A stretch of DNA of 64,000 nucleotides from Terriglobales bacterium (GTDB taxonomy: Bacteria > Acidobacteriota > Terriglobia > Terriglobales > Acidobacteriaceae): positions 1-64,000 of the forward strand of contig DATMPC010000060.1 of the NCBI GenBank assembly GCA_035567895.1, in the 5' to 3' direction. Below, in pieces: positions 18,836-27,446 of this stretch. The number at the start of each line of letters is the position of its first letter. The stretch's first letter is position 1. Under the pieces are notes generated by a model. The model was not told the DNA's origin. It did no database searches and saw only the letters and a list, made by a program, of their open reading frames with translations. The translations under genes and the position numbers were made by a program.

Positions 18836-21217
18836 ATGAAGCAAAAACTCCAGCAACTCTTCACAAGGCTTACTGTGCTTTCAGGGAAGAAGGCGCTCAG
18901 GCGCGTTGATCTCGCGTTGGCAGTGTTTGTCACGTTGATCGCGATCGTCATTTACTCCTACATCGAGACCAGCGGCCGCAATGCCGCCGGACTGCGTTTT
19001 ATCGAAAACGTTGAAGCACGCTCTCTCGATGCCCGGTTCAATCTTCGCGGAGAACGCCCACATGACGAGAACATCGTTATCGTTGGGCTGGAAGAGACCA
19101 CGCTGCAGAAGGTAGGCGCATTTCCGATTCCCCGAGATGGTTACGCAAAGATGGTTGATCAGCTCGCCAAAGATGGTGCGAAGCTCATCGTCTTTGACGT
19201 CAATTTCCCGCTCCCGGAAAAGAACTCAGCAGTTGAAGCCCTGAAGAGGCTGGAAGTCGGTATTCATGGACAGGCAAGTCCAGTCGTACTTCAGAAGATC
19301 CGAGAAATAGAAGCGAGCAGCGACAACGACAAGGTCTTTGCCGAATCTCTAAAACGAGCTGGAAACGTTGTTCTTGGCCATGTTTTCCTCGATGCCGAGC
19401 GTGCGAAATCTGTCGATACTTCCGGCGCAGAAAAGTATTTCGACGTCTTGGCTAAGCATCCCATCGAGCAGATCAAGTCCTTAGGGGGAATTGCGCCCTT
19501 TGAAGTATGGGACAAAGTCACGGCGGATGCCAGTGAGTATAGTGATTTAAATCCCAGCGGCGTCTATGCGAATCTGCGTATCCTCGCCGATGCTGCGCGA
19601 TCGTTTGGCTTCTTTAACGAGGTTCCCGATCCTGATGGAACCTTCCGCAGATCTCCGCTGCTCATTCGCTATAAGCATGGCGACTACGATCAGTTCTATC
19701 CCTCACTCGACTTCGAAGCCGTGCGCCAGTATCAGGACATCAAAGAGGAGAACGTCGCCGCATACTTTGCGGAGAACGGTATCGATCACATCGAACTCGG
19801 CCCCTACAACTTACGCCCGGGGCACGATGGAACCGTAATGGTGAACTACGCTGGCCATTACAAGACCTACAAGCATTTTCCGATGGTGGACGTGATCGAG
19901 GGCAGATTCGCTCCTGGGACCTTCAAGGACAAGCTCGTTGTTTTTGGTGCGACGGCGGTGGCCGTCGGTGATTTGCGTACTACACCCTTCCACGACAATG
20001 ACTACATGGGAGTCGAGATTCACGCAAATGTGATCGATAACATCCTCCACTCTGGCGAGTTAGGACGCGGATTTATAACTCGCAGTTACAGGGAGGAGAT
20101 GATTGATCTAGCTTTCATCCTCGCCTTCGGTCTCGGACTGGGATATTGGTTTAGCCGCGCAAAACCGCTCACTGCCACGCTCGGGCTAATACCTGCCCTC
20201 TGCGCCTTCTCGTGGATTGTTTACTTTGGGTTTTCCCATTACGGCATGTGGCTGAGCTTCGTTGTTCCCGCGGGGACGCTGGTTGCCAACTATGCGGCGA
20301 TTATCAGCTTCCGCATGGTCTTCGAAGAACGCGAAAAGCGAAAAGTCCGCCGGACATTTGAGCGGTATGTCTCACCCGGCGTGATTGCGCTGATGGAGAA
20401 AGACCCGAAGAAATACTTCAAGACCGGCGGCGAGTCCAAAGAGCTTACCGTGATGTTCAGCGACATCCGTTCCTTCACCACGATTTCCGAAGGACTCACG
20501 CCGGACGAGCTCGTTCGGCTGCTGAACGAGTATTTGGGCGAGATGACCGACATACTCTTCCGACGTTGGGGCACTCTCGACAAATATATCGGTGATGCCA
20601 TTATGGGATTCTGGGGATCGCCATTCCCACAAGACGACCACGCCATCCGAGCCTGTGCGTGCGCCTTGGATATGCGCGCTCGGCTTCGAGAACTGAACCT
20701 CAAGTGGGAAGCCGAGGGCCGCAAACCGCTAGCTGTTGGCGTGGGACTCAACACAGGGCAGGTGAATGTCGGCAACATGGGTTCGTCCAAACGCTTTGCC
20801 TGGACGGTGATGGGCGACAACGTGAACCTGGCTTCTCGTCTTGAGGGAACCACGAAGGAATATCAAGTCCAGTCTGTGGTTTCTGAATCAACGTATCGCG
20901 CCGCGAAGGATCACTATGTCTTTCGCGAAATCGATCGAATCAAAGTGAAAGGCAAGACGTTGCCTGTAACGATCTACGAACTGCTCGACTGGAATCGCAA
21001 TGAGTTGTTGTATACCGAGCGCATTGTGAGATTCTCCGAAGCGCTTACAGCCTACCGTCGGCGGCAGTGGGACGAAGCGATCGACCTGTTCAGCAAGATC
21101 AAAGCGAAGTTCCCCGATGACGGTCCGGCTGAAACATTCATTCGCCGCTCCCACGAGTTGATGGAAGCGCCTCCGGAACCCGATTGGGACGGCGTGTACG
21201 CGATGAAGACTAAGTAG
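18836..21217 (+). CDS. CHASE2-domain adenylate cyclase
   Basis: 793 residues. One membrane segment at ~24-43, an extracytoplasmic CHASE2 sensor domain (~50-400), three further membrane segments (~420-490), then a class III nucleotide cyclase domain (~530-720). Catalytic residues are visible: the metal Asp in FSDIRSFT and YIGDAIMGFW, the base-specifying Lys in LDKYIGD with Thr in WTVMGD, and the transition-state Asn/Arg in DNVNLASRLEG. The Lys/Thr pair fits ATP as substrate. The C-terminus adds ~70 residues with TPR-like helices. An external signal probably sets cAMP output. No obvious partner is nearby. Confidence 0.93.
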   Translation: MKQKLQQLFTRLTVLSGKKALRRVDLALAVFVTLIAIVIYSYIETSGRNAAGLRFIENVEARSLDARFNLRGERPHDENIVIVGLEETTLQKVGAFPIPRDGYAKMVDQLAKDGAKLIVFDVNFPLPEKNSAVEALKRLEVGIHGQASPVVLQKIREIEASSDNDKVFAESLKRAGNVVLGHVFLDAERAKSVDTSGAEKYFDVLAKHPIEQIKSLGGIAPFEVWDKVTADASEYSDLNPSGVYANLRILADAARSFGFFNEVPDPDGTFRRSPLLIRYKHGDYDQFYPSLDFEAVRQYQDIKEENVAAYFAENGIDHIELGPYNLRPGHDGTVMVNYAGHYKTYKHFPMVDVIEGRFAPGTFKDKLVVFGATAVAVGDLRTTPFHDNDYMGVEIHANVIDNILHSGELGRGFITRSYREEMIDLAFILAFGLGLGYWFSRAKPLTATLGLIPALCAFSWIVYFGFSHYGMWLSFVVPAGTLVANYAAIISFRMVFEEREKRKVRRTFERYVSPGVIALMEKDPKKYFKTGGESKELTVMFSDIRSFTTISEGLTPDELVRLLNEYLGEMTDILFRRWGTLDKYIGDAIMGFWGSPFPQDDHAIRACACALDMRARLRELNLKWEAEGRKPLAVGVGLNTGQVNVGNMGSSKRFAWTVMGDNVNLASRLEGTTKEYQVQSVVSESTYRAAKDHYVFREIDRIKVKGKTLPVTIYELLDWNRNELLYTERIVRFSEALTAYRRRQWDEAIDLFSKIKAKFPDDGPAETFIRRSHELMEAPPEPDWDGVYAMKTK

Positions 21218-21238
21218 TAGTCTTGGCCGGAAAGCTCC

Positions 21239-21817
21239 ATGAAAAGTCTGACCATCTTGATAGCTGCCGCAGCGCTATGCGTGCCGGCCGTTAGTGCTCA
21301 GGATCAACCCCCCGGCTCATCTGGACGGAGTTCCGCAGCCGCGGAAAATAATCAACAGGATTCTCAACATACTCAGGACAACAAGGCACAGCCAAAGGAA
21401 AGACAGAAGAAGAAAGGCAAGAAAACCGACGACGACGTTCCCAATTCCCCGACTTTCTCTGACGCGGTTGCCCAGAACCTGCTGCAGAAACTGGCCGATG
21501 GACTCGAAGGGCACAGCGATCGGCAGATGCTCTCGGTCCTTGACGCTGACAATATGGAGGGTTATCTCACCTTTCAACAGCAGATCGGAGCGCTTTTCCA
21601 GCGTTACGATTCGTTCCGCGTTCACTTTCGAATTCTCCAGATCAGTAGCGAGGGGAGCAAGGGCGTGGCCCTTGTTGATTTCGAAATGGAGGAAATTCCC
21701 CGCGTAACAGACGAGCAACCGGTACGAAAGCGCAATCAACTGCGTTTCGAAATGGAACGTGGTAACAAAGGTTGGAAGATCGTCGATGTGCACCCGCGAA
21801 GCTTTTTCACCGAATGA
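21239..21817 (+). CDS. Secreted hypothetical protein
   Basis: 192 residues. A signal peptide is evident (MKSLTILIAAAALCVPAVSAQ, cleavage after VSA). A low-complexity Gln/Lys-rich linker follows to about residue 65. The rest is an alpha/beta domain with LADGLEGHSDRQMLSVLD and a strand pair ending RFEMERGNKGWKIVDVHPR, reminiscent of SnoaL/NTF2-like periplasmic proteins. I cannot name a family. It starts 21 bp after the cyclase and may be cotranscribed with it. Confidence 0.7.
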   Translation: MKSLTILIAAAALCVPAVSAQDQPPGSSGRSSAAAENNQQDSQHTQDNKAQPKERQKKKGKKTDDDVPNSPTFSDAVAQNLLQKLADGLEGHSDRQMLSVLDADNMEGYLTFQQQIGALFQRYDSFRVHFRILQISSEGSKGVALVDFEMEEIPRVTDEQPVRKRNQLRFEMERGNKGWKIVDVHPRSFFTE

Positions 21818-21848
21818 TGCGGTTTCTTGGATTGGACTCAAATTTACC

Positions 21849-22304
21849 GTGAAGCGCGACTATCCTGACCGCCCCTTGCTCGGCGTCGGTGCAGTGATCG
21901 TCAGGAACGATCAGGTCTTGGTTGTTCGCCGAGCGAATCCTCCACTCCAAGGACAGTGGTCGATCCCCGGCGGGCTCGTAGATACCGGCGAGACAACTAA
22001 GGAAGCAGTCCTTCGCGAGATCCGAGAAGAAACCAGCCTCACTATCGAGCCGATCGAGTTGATCGAGGTCTTCGAGCGCATTCTACGAGACGCAGATTCG
22101 CGTGTGCAGTATCACTACGTGGTAATCGATTATCTATGTCGCTTGGTGTCAGGCGAGCCGAGCCCCGGCAGCGACGTGAGCGAAGCTCGTTGGGCCAAGT
22201 TCGAAGATCTACAGCTCCTCGGGATCACGCCAGAAACAACCAGTGTGATTCACAAAGCCTTGAACGCGGCGACCAAATCTAGCGCGTTCCGAACTGATAG
22301 CTGA
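21849..22304 (+). CDS. NUDIX hydrolase
   Basis: 151 residues from GTG 21849; the frame is open further upstream but overlaps the preceding gene. The Nudix box is GLVDTGETTKEAVLREIREETSL, given here by its pattern G-x5-E-x7-REIREE; it hydrolyses nucleoside diphosphates linked to another moiety. The RANPPLQGQWSIPGG start and the pairing motif HYVVIDYLC resemble ADP-ribose pyrophosphatase or mutator-type members. Its 3' end overlaps the convergent outer-membrane gene by 26 bp. Confidence 0.9.
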   Translation: MKRDYPDRPLLGVGAVIVRNDQVLVVRRANPPLQGQWSIPGGLVDTGETTKEAVLREIREETSLTIEPIELIEVFERILRDADSRVQYHYVVIDYLCRLVSGEPSPGSDVSEARWAKFEDLQLLGITPETTSVIHKALNAATKSSAFRTDS

Positions 22305-22821
22305 CTCCAAAACCCACGCGCAGAAAATCAGCTGCGTGGAATCCTCCACCGTATGGCCGGAAGTATTCCACTTGGATAGCGCGAATCGCAAGGTGATCTG
22401 TCAGAGAATAATTCAGACCACCGCCGGCAGCGACGGTGAACGAGTTGCCGAATGCGCTTGAATTGATACTGGTATGTGAAATTCCGAAGAGCCCGCGCAC
22501 AAACGGCTCAAATCGATAGATGTGAAGTCCAACCTGCGGCCCGGCAAGAAACGACGTTAGCGAAATTCCATGGCCATAGTAGCCTCCAACCTCTCCGGTA
22601 GCCCGAACGAAGGGCAGTACGTCCGCAGTTAAAGATCCCGTAAATCCATTCAGACCCACACTCGTGCCAAAGCTTCCATCCGTAGCGATGTGTGCGAACG
22701 TTCCTGCCGCTTCATAAGGATGGTAGGACATCATGCCCCTGGCCGTTGGCGTTTGAGCTATGCCGAAGCAGCAGGAGAAGATGAACATAACTAGGGCTGG
22801 CCACCGTCTTCCAAGGCGCAT
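22279..22821 (-). CDS. Outer-membrane beta-barrel protein
   Basis: 180 residues with a signal peptide ending CCFGIAQ. Alternating polar and hydrophobic strands, glycine-rich turns and a C-terminal aromatic strand (VGFGVSYQF) fit an eight-stranded opacity/OmpA-type barrel. Function unknown; possibly structural or adhesive. Its stop lies within the last codons of the NUDIX gene. Confidence 0.75.
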   Translation of the reverse strand: MRLGRRWPALVMFIFSCCFGIAQTPTARGMMSYHPYEAAGTFAHIATDGSFGTSVGLNGFTGSLTADVLPFVRATGEVGGYYGHGISLTSFLAGPQVGLHIYRFEPFVRGLFGISHTSINSSAFGNSFTVAAGGGLNYSLTDHLAIRAIQVEYFRPYGGGFHAADFLRVGFGVSYQFGTR

Positions 22822-22912
22822 GCTGGGTCCTCCTCACAGATCAGAGTGGCACCTGATGTGCGATGTCTCTGGATTGGCGGATGATGTCTAAGCAATCCAG
22901 CTTTTTGGGGAT

Positions 22913-24043
22913 TTACCCAAATAAAGCGCCTACCAGCCTTCGAAAAAACCCCTTTTTCTGCCCGCCGTTCTGGGTTTTTGCCTTGGACGGGGAAGGAGGT
23001 TCGGGGGAAATAGCGGGCGTCTGAGGCCAGGGCAGTCGTTCGATGTGAACACGCGCCAATGTTGCGGTGACATCTGCATCTTGAGAACTACCCGCCCCCC
23101 GGAAGACCATGGGAGCGTCCACCTGAACCTGTACTTGCGAAGCAGGCTGCTGAGGAAGGGAGGCTGCCGCGTTGGCCGCGGCCGCCACAGCAGGTTCATT
23201 CACAACAGCGGCAAGAGCGGCCGCATTTTGCTTCGGTGTTGGAGCCTGGTGAACTTGCGCTGGAGGTACCGTCTGCTCTGGCGTCGGCGCAGGCGAAGCT
23301 TTTTGTTCGGGCACCGGCGCTGGAGTCGCTTGAGCTGGCGGCGTTGGCGGCGCTGCAGGTGGGATTTCGGCCTGCTGAATCGGAGACGGCGCCGGACATC
23401 CGCAGTTTATTGCGTCGTTTAGCTCGGGCCTTTTGACACTCCCCGGATGGAAGATCGCCTGTTCGTTCGGGTGAACGCGATAGAAATCATCGCCCATCAG
23501 CTCAGAGACAATGACGTAGGAATCCTCCCCCCGAGAACGCACACAGGCATCGCCGTTGGGACTTGCGCTAATAGAGACGTCCACTTTCGCAGGTCCCGAA
23601 ATGAGAATCCGAAAATCGGGGGTAAGGATGGCATCAGCCGTTGCTGGTAAATCATATTCGCCTTCGAGCGAGCCGGCACTCATGGCAAGCATCAACTCCT
23701 GCCCCTTCGGAGAGCTATTTACCGTGAGGTTGGTGCCGGGACAGATGCGCACCTGACCGCCCCGCGCGAGGCGCACCGAAGCGGAGTGCTGGCCAGCGGT
23801 GATCACCGACCCGTTATCAACTTCGAGCCCATTGGGCGTGTAACGCACACCACCTTTTACCGTAGCGTCGGAAGCATAGAGGTCTCCGATGCGCTGCGCG
23901 CTGGCGAGAGTACTGAGCAGGCAGAGCACTAAAACCAAGACCCCGCGCCCAGAGCGCGGGGTCTTGGTTTTGGGAGGGTAATGGAGCTTTGGAGACAAAA
24001 ATCTACGCGTCGGCGGTATCCGGCACGAAATCATACTGATCAA
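22913..24043 (-). CDS. Secreted Pro/Ala/Gln-rich protein, FecR-like N-terminal domain
   Basis: Up to 376 residues from ATG 24043, overlapping the PilZ gene by 41 bp. A hydrophobic signal segment VLVLVLCLLSTLASAQ lies at residues ~35-50, unusually far in. Next comes a beta-rich domain (residues ~50-190) with SASVRLARGGQVRICPGTNL, similar to FecR/LysM-associated folds. The rest is a long Pro/Ala/Gln/Val linker ending KTQNGGQKKGFFRRLVGALFG. The real start is uncertain because an 18-bp perfect hairpin covers the codons before the signal segment. Confidence 0.6.
   Translation of the reverse strand: MISMISCRIPPTRRFLSPKLHYPPKTKTPRSGRGVLVLVLCLLSTLASAQRIGDLYASDATVKGGVRYTPNGLEVDNGSVITAGQHSASVRLARGGQVRICPGTNLTVNSSPKGQELMLAMSAGSLEGEYDLPATADAILTPDFRILISGPAKVDVSISASPNGDACVRSRGEDSYVIVSELMGDDFYRVHPNEQAIFHPGSVKRPELNDAINCGCPAPSPIQQAEIPPAAPPTPPAQATPAPVPEQKASPAPTPEQTVPPAQVHQAPTPKQNAAALAAVVNEPAVAAAANAAASLPQQPASQVQVQVDAPMVFRGAGSSQDADVTATLARVHIERLPWPQTPAISPEPPSPSKAKTQNGGQKKGFFRRLVGALFG
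23931..23971 (-). terminator. 18-bp perfect hairpin between PilZ gene and secreted protein
   Basis: Stem AAAACCAAGACCCCGCGC with its exact reverse complement, a 5-base loop, and T/A-rich ends on both strands, so it could work in either direction. Reading minus, it follows the PilZ gene by ~30 bases but lies inside the annotated N-terminus of the next gene. Confidence 0.75.
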
Positions 24044-24344
24044 TTATCGCAGCGATGCCGGTCTGCTGCGGACGCCCATCATCGATGCGAACGATCCGCC
24101 CACGGCAGCGAACACGAATGCTCTCAGTAAGCGTGATCTCCGGAGGCAACGTGAGTGTAAATTCCACTTTTGAGCCCTTGGACAGCTTTGAACCGGTATA
24201 GAAGAACACACCCTGAGCGCTCACATCGCGCGTCTCAGCTGGGACTTCTCTTATTTGTCCGTCCTCACAGCGGATGGAAACGGGAAGCTTCAGCGCGAAC
24301 CGACGGCTAGTTCTTTGCTCGGTCTTCGTAGCTGATGTTGCCAT
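24003..24344 (-). CDS. PilZ domain protein
   Basis: 113 residues, a stand-alone PilZ domain. The cyclic-di-GMP binding motif is visible as RTSRR (RxxxR type) at residues ~11-15 and DVSAQGVFF (D/NxSxxG) at ~40-48. Such proteins read out the c-di-GMP level for motility or exopolysaccharide control. It is followed on the same strand by the secreted protein gene across a terminator-like hairpin. Confidence 0.9.
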   Translation of the reverse strand: MATSATKTEQRTSRRFALKLPVSIRCEDGQIREVPAETRDVSAQGVFFYTGSKLSKGSKVEFTLTLPPEITLTESIRVRCRGRIVRIDDGRPQQTGIAAIIDQYDFVPDTADA

Positions 24345-24474
24345 AGGAGTTAACCTCGTGCGGGGACCCTATGAGGATGACCCGGATATTGCCCGCCGTC
24401 AAGGCAATTCGAGGAACTCGGAAAGAGGGATTTGCCCGGAGCTCCGGGGGCTCGGCCCACGGGGTAGAGCCACT

Positions 24475-25632
24475 TCAGGCGACTTTGCCCATCCGATCCC
24501 AAACCGCCCAGAATCTCTGCATTTCCGCAGGTTTGCCGAATGAGATCCGGACGAAGTTTTCCATTCCTGGGAAGCGTCGGCCGATAAGGATGCCATTCTG
24601 TTTGAAATGATTCATCACCTCGTTTGTCGGTCGTCCTGCATCCATCATGGTGAAGTTCGCAAATGAGGGAATCGGCTTCAAACCTCGGCGCCCGGCTTGA
24701 GCGAAGAACTCCTGCCGGTCTGCGGCATTGCGTCGCGTAGCAGCCTGCATCTCAGCAGTGTCCTTCAGCGCGGCGACGGCGGCTTGAGCGGCAACCATGT
24801 TGACGTTGTCCTGCGTCTGAAAGCTCCGCATGCGCTGGGCATTTTCGACCGAACTCACGCCATAGCCCAGACGCATCCCGGCCATTCCGTAGATCTTGGA
24901 GAAGGTTCGCGCCACGATCACACGGGGATTATCGACGGGCTGGTCGAGCAAGGATACATAGTCAGGGGAGTCCGTGGCGAAGTGATGATAGGCCTCGTCA
25001 ATCAGGACGTAGCTATTTGTTGGCAGCTTGCTGATAAATGTTTCCAGCTCCTTGCGCGGCGTAAGGCTCGCGGTTGGATTGTTCGGATTGCAGATATAGA
25101 TGAGCGATGGTGCCGAAGCAGCCTGTGCCAGCATCGCATCGAGATCATGAGCGTAATTGCTGGTTAGGGGAATTTTCTGGATCTCTGCCCCTGTAGCGGC
25201 CGCGTAATCGCCGACAGCTTCAAATGTGGGAGTCGGAACAATCAACTTCTTGCCGGGACCAAGAAACGCCGCAACCGCCACCCGCAGGATCTCAGTGGAT
25301 CCGCATCCGGTAAATACCTGCTGTGGTTTCACCTTATGCAAGTCTGAGATCGTCCATACCAACGCGTCGTAATCGAAGTCGGGATAGCGGTTTGCCCATC
25401 CGATCGCCTGCTGCATGGCAGCGACAGTCTTCGGCAATGGACCATAAGCGTTTTCATTGCTGTTAAGCAGAATGGCATTGGCACGCGCTGCGCCGAGCGC
25501 TGTCTTAGCGCCGACGGCCTGGCCATGACGTGAGGGCTCAAAAGCTTCGAGCGGAAGTGGTGTAGTAGCAAGCGCTACTCCGGCCGCAGCTCCTACTCCA
25601 AGAGAATGCAGAAAGCTTCGTCGAGTAAGCAT
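24475..25632 (-). CDS. Tat-exported PLP aminotransferase, HisC-like
   Basis: 385 residues. The N-terminus MLTRRSFLHSLGVGAAAGVALA is a Tat signal (TRRSFL), followed by cleavage near LEAFEP. The remainder is a class I/II PLP-dependent aminotransferase, closest to histidinol-phosphate aminotransferases: GCGSTEILRV near residue 110, NPNNPTA at ~185, the YVLIDEAYHHF block, and the PLP lysine in RTFSKIYGMAGMRLGYG. A folded, cofactor-loaded enzyme would be exported. It cannot be assumed to act in histidine synthesis. It lies 91 bp downstream of pntB. Confidence 0.88.
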   Translation of the reverse strand: MLTRRSFLHSLGVGAAAGVALATTPLPLEAFEPSRHGQAVGAKTALGAARANAILLNSNENAYGPLPKTVAAMQQAIGWANRYPDFDYDALVWTISDLHKVKPQQVFTGCGSTEILRVAVAAFLGPGKKLIVPTPTFEAVGDYAAATGAEIQKIPLTSNYAHDLDAMLAQAASAPSLIYICNPNNPTASLTPRKELETFISKLPTNSYVLIDEAYHHFATDSPDYVSLLDQPVDNPRVIVARTFSKIYGMAGMRLGYGVSSVENAQRMRSFQTQDNVNMVAAQAAVAALKDTAEMQAATRRNAADRQEFFAQAGRRGLKPIPSFANFTMMDAGRPTNEVMNHFKQNGILIGRRFPGMENFVRISFGKPAEMQRFWAVWDRMGKVA

Positions 25633-25723
25633 GGGTACCCCGTTTCAGAGGAAGCGTTCCCCGGCGAACAATGTATTCCTCGAGGCAGATTTATGCCAGC
25701 TTGCTCGCAATGACAGCTGGGGT

Positions 25724-27094
25724 TCAAACCTCCTGTACAGCCTGAGCCAAGTTGGTCAGAGACGACTTTGCGTCGCCGTACAGCATGCCGGTAACAGGTT
25801 TGAAGAAGAGTGGATTCTCCAGCCCGGAAAAGCCTTTGCCTTTGCCGCGCTTGAGCACTACGACCGACTTTGCCCGGTCTACTTCGATGATGGGCATGCC
25901 AGCAATCGGACTCTTGGGATTGTCCCGCGCATCCGGATTCACCACGTCATTGGCGCCTATAACGACTGCCACATCGGTTTGTGACAGATCGGGATTGATC
26001 TGATCCATCTCATAGAGGAGCGAATAGGGAACATTCGCTTCTGCCAGCAGGACGTTCATGTGTCCCGGCATACGGCCAGCCACAGGATGGATACCAAACT
26101 TCACGCCCACACCGCGCGCTTCGAGCAGATTGGCCAATTCGCGAACCGCGTACTGAGCTTGCGCGGTAGCCATGCCGTAACCGGGAACGAAGACCACTTG
26201 CCTCGCATAAGCAAGCTGCGTAGCCACATCTTCAAGGGATACCTCGCGCATCGTACCCTCAACTGCGCCGGCCGCGGTTTCGGACACTGCACCGAACGCG
26301 CCAAAGAGGACGTTCTTCATCGAGCGATTCATGGCACGGCACATCAACACGGAAAGAATGAATCCAGAAAATCCATCCAGAGTTCCGGCGATGATCAGAA
26401 CGTTGTTGCCAAGCACAAAGCCGGTTGCGGCTGCAGCAAGTCCGGCGTAGGAATTCAGCAGCGACATCACGACAGGCATGTCGGCGGACCCGATTGGAAT
26501 TACCAGCAGTACGCCGAAGCAGAAGGCCAGTGTCATCATGATGTAGAAGGCCGCCGCTGCGCTTGCGTCGTAGATCAGGAAAAGGAAGCATCCGATCATC
26601 ACCGCGAGTAAGGTCATGTTGAAGATGTTCTGACCTTTGAATGTGATCGGCGTGCCTTTTATCGCACCATAGAGTTTTCCAAAGGCGATCAAGCTCCCCG
26701 TGAAGGTAAGGCAGCCAAGCATGATTTCAAATCCCAGCGCACCAACCTTCAGGGCACCGAGACTGGCACCGTGGTTGGCATATTCGGAGATACCCACGAG
26801 GGCCGCGGCCAACGCGCCGAATGCGTGCGAGAGCGCAGTTCGTTCTGGCATCGCAGTCATCGGCATCCAGATGGACATTACCGCGCCGATGGAGCCGCCG
26901 ATGAGCAGTCCAATCCATATCCACTGATACGTGACGATGTCGGGATTGAAGAGCGTGCCAATGATGGCAGCGGCCATTCCCGCCGCGGCGAGCAGCATGC
27001 CCCGTCGGGCGGAGTCGGGATGCGTGAGCCCCTTGAGCCCGAAGACGAAGAGGATGGAAGCCGCGAGGTAACAGAACTCGATGTAGATATTCAC
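25724..27094 (-). CDS. pntB: Proton-translocating NAD(P) transhydrogenase subunit beta
   Basis: 456 residues with about nine membrane segments in the first ~270 residues, then the NADP-binding domain III. The latter shows VVFVPGYGMATAQAQYAVRELA, HPVAGRMPGHMNVLLAEA, and VVIGANDVVNPDARD. It forms the proton channel and NADP(H) site of the enzyme that moves hydride from NADH to NADP+ driven by the proton gradient. It overlaps pntAb by 4 bp (ATGA), so the subunits are translationally coupled. Confidence 0.97.
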   Translation of the reverse strand: MNIYIEFCYLAASILFVFGLKGLTHPDSARRGMLLAAAGMAAAIIGTLFNPDIVTYQWIWIGLLIGGSIGAVMSIWMPMTAMPERTALSHAFGALAAALVGISEYANHGASLGALKVGALGFEIMLGCLTFTGSLIAFGKLYGAIKGTPITFKGQNIFNMTLLAVMIGCFLFLIYDASAAAAFYIMMTLAFCFGVLLVIPIGSADMPVVMSLLNSYAGLAAAATGFVLGNNVLIIAGTLDGFSGFILSVLMCRAMNRSMKNVLFGAFGAVSETAAGAVEGTMREVSLEDVATQLAYARQVVFVPGYGMATAQAQYAVRELANLLEARGVGVKFGIHPVAGRMPGHMNVLLAEANVPYSLLYEMDQINPDLSQTDVAVVIGANDVVNPDARDNPKSPIAGMPIIEVDRAKSVVVLKRGKGKGFSGLENPLFFKPVTGMLYGDAKSSLTNLAQAVQEV

Positions 27095-27432
27095 TTCGAG
27101 TTGCCTTTCTTGTCGGTTGGCTTCCCGGGCATTTCGCGTTTGAACATCTTCAGCATGCGGTCCGTAATCAGAAATCCGCCAATCACATTGATCGAAGCCG
27201 AGATCACCGCGATGAATCCAAGCCAGGTGCTGATCGGGCTCTCATTGTGCCGTCCCGCCACTACGAGCGCGCCGACCACAGAAATCGCCGACAGCGCATT
27301 TGTAGCCGACATCAGGGGCGTGTGCAGCAGGGGAGGGACTCGCGAGATGATCTGGTAACCGAGGAAGGCTGCCAGTGCAAATACGTACAGCGAGGCCATC
27401 AGAACTCGCGGGTCAACGACCAATTGTTCCAT
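27091..27432 (-). CDS. pntAb: NAD(P) transhydrogenase subunit alpha part 2
   Basis: 113 residues with three or four membrane segments, e.g. VALAAFLGYQIISRVPPLLHTPLMSATNALSA, which carries the conserved PPLLHTPLMSATNAIS motif. This is the membrane part of the alpha subunit, separate from the NAD-binding part as in many non-enterobacteria. Gap of 14 bp to pntAa; 4 bp overlap with pntB. Confidence 0.95.
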   Translation of the reverse strand: MEQLVVDPRVLMASLYVFALAAFLGYQIISRVPPLLHTPLMSATNALSAISVVGALVVAGRHNESPISTWLGFIAVISASINVIGGFLITDRMLKMFKREMPGKPTDKKGNSK

Positions 27433-27446
27433 TCAATCTCCTCCAA

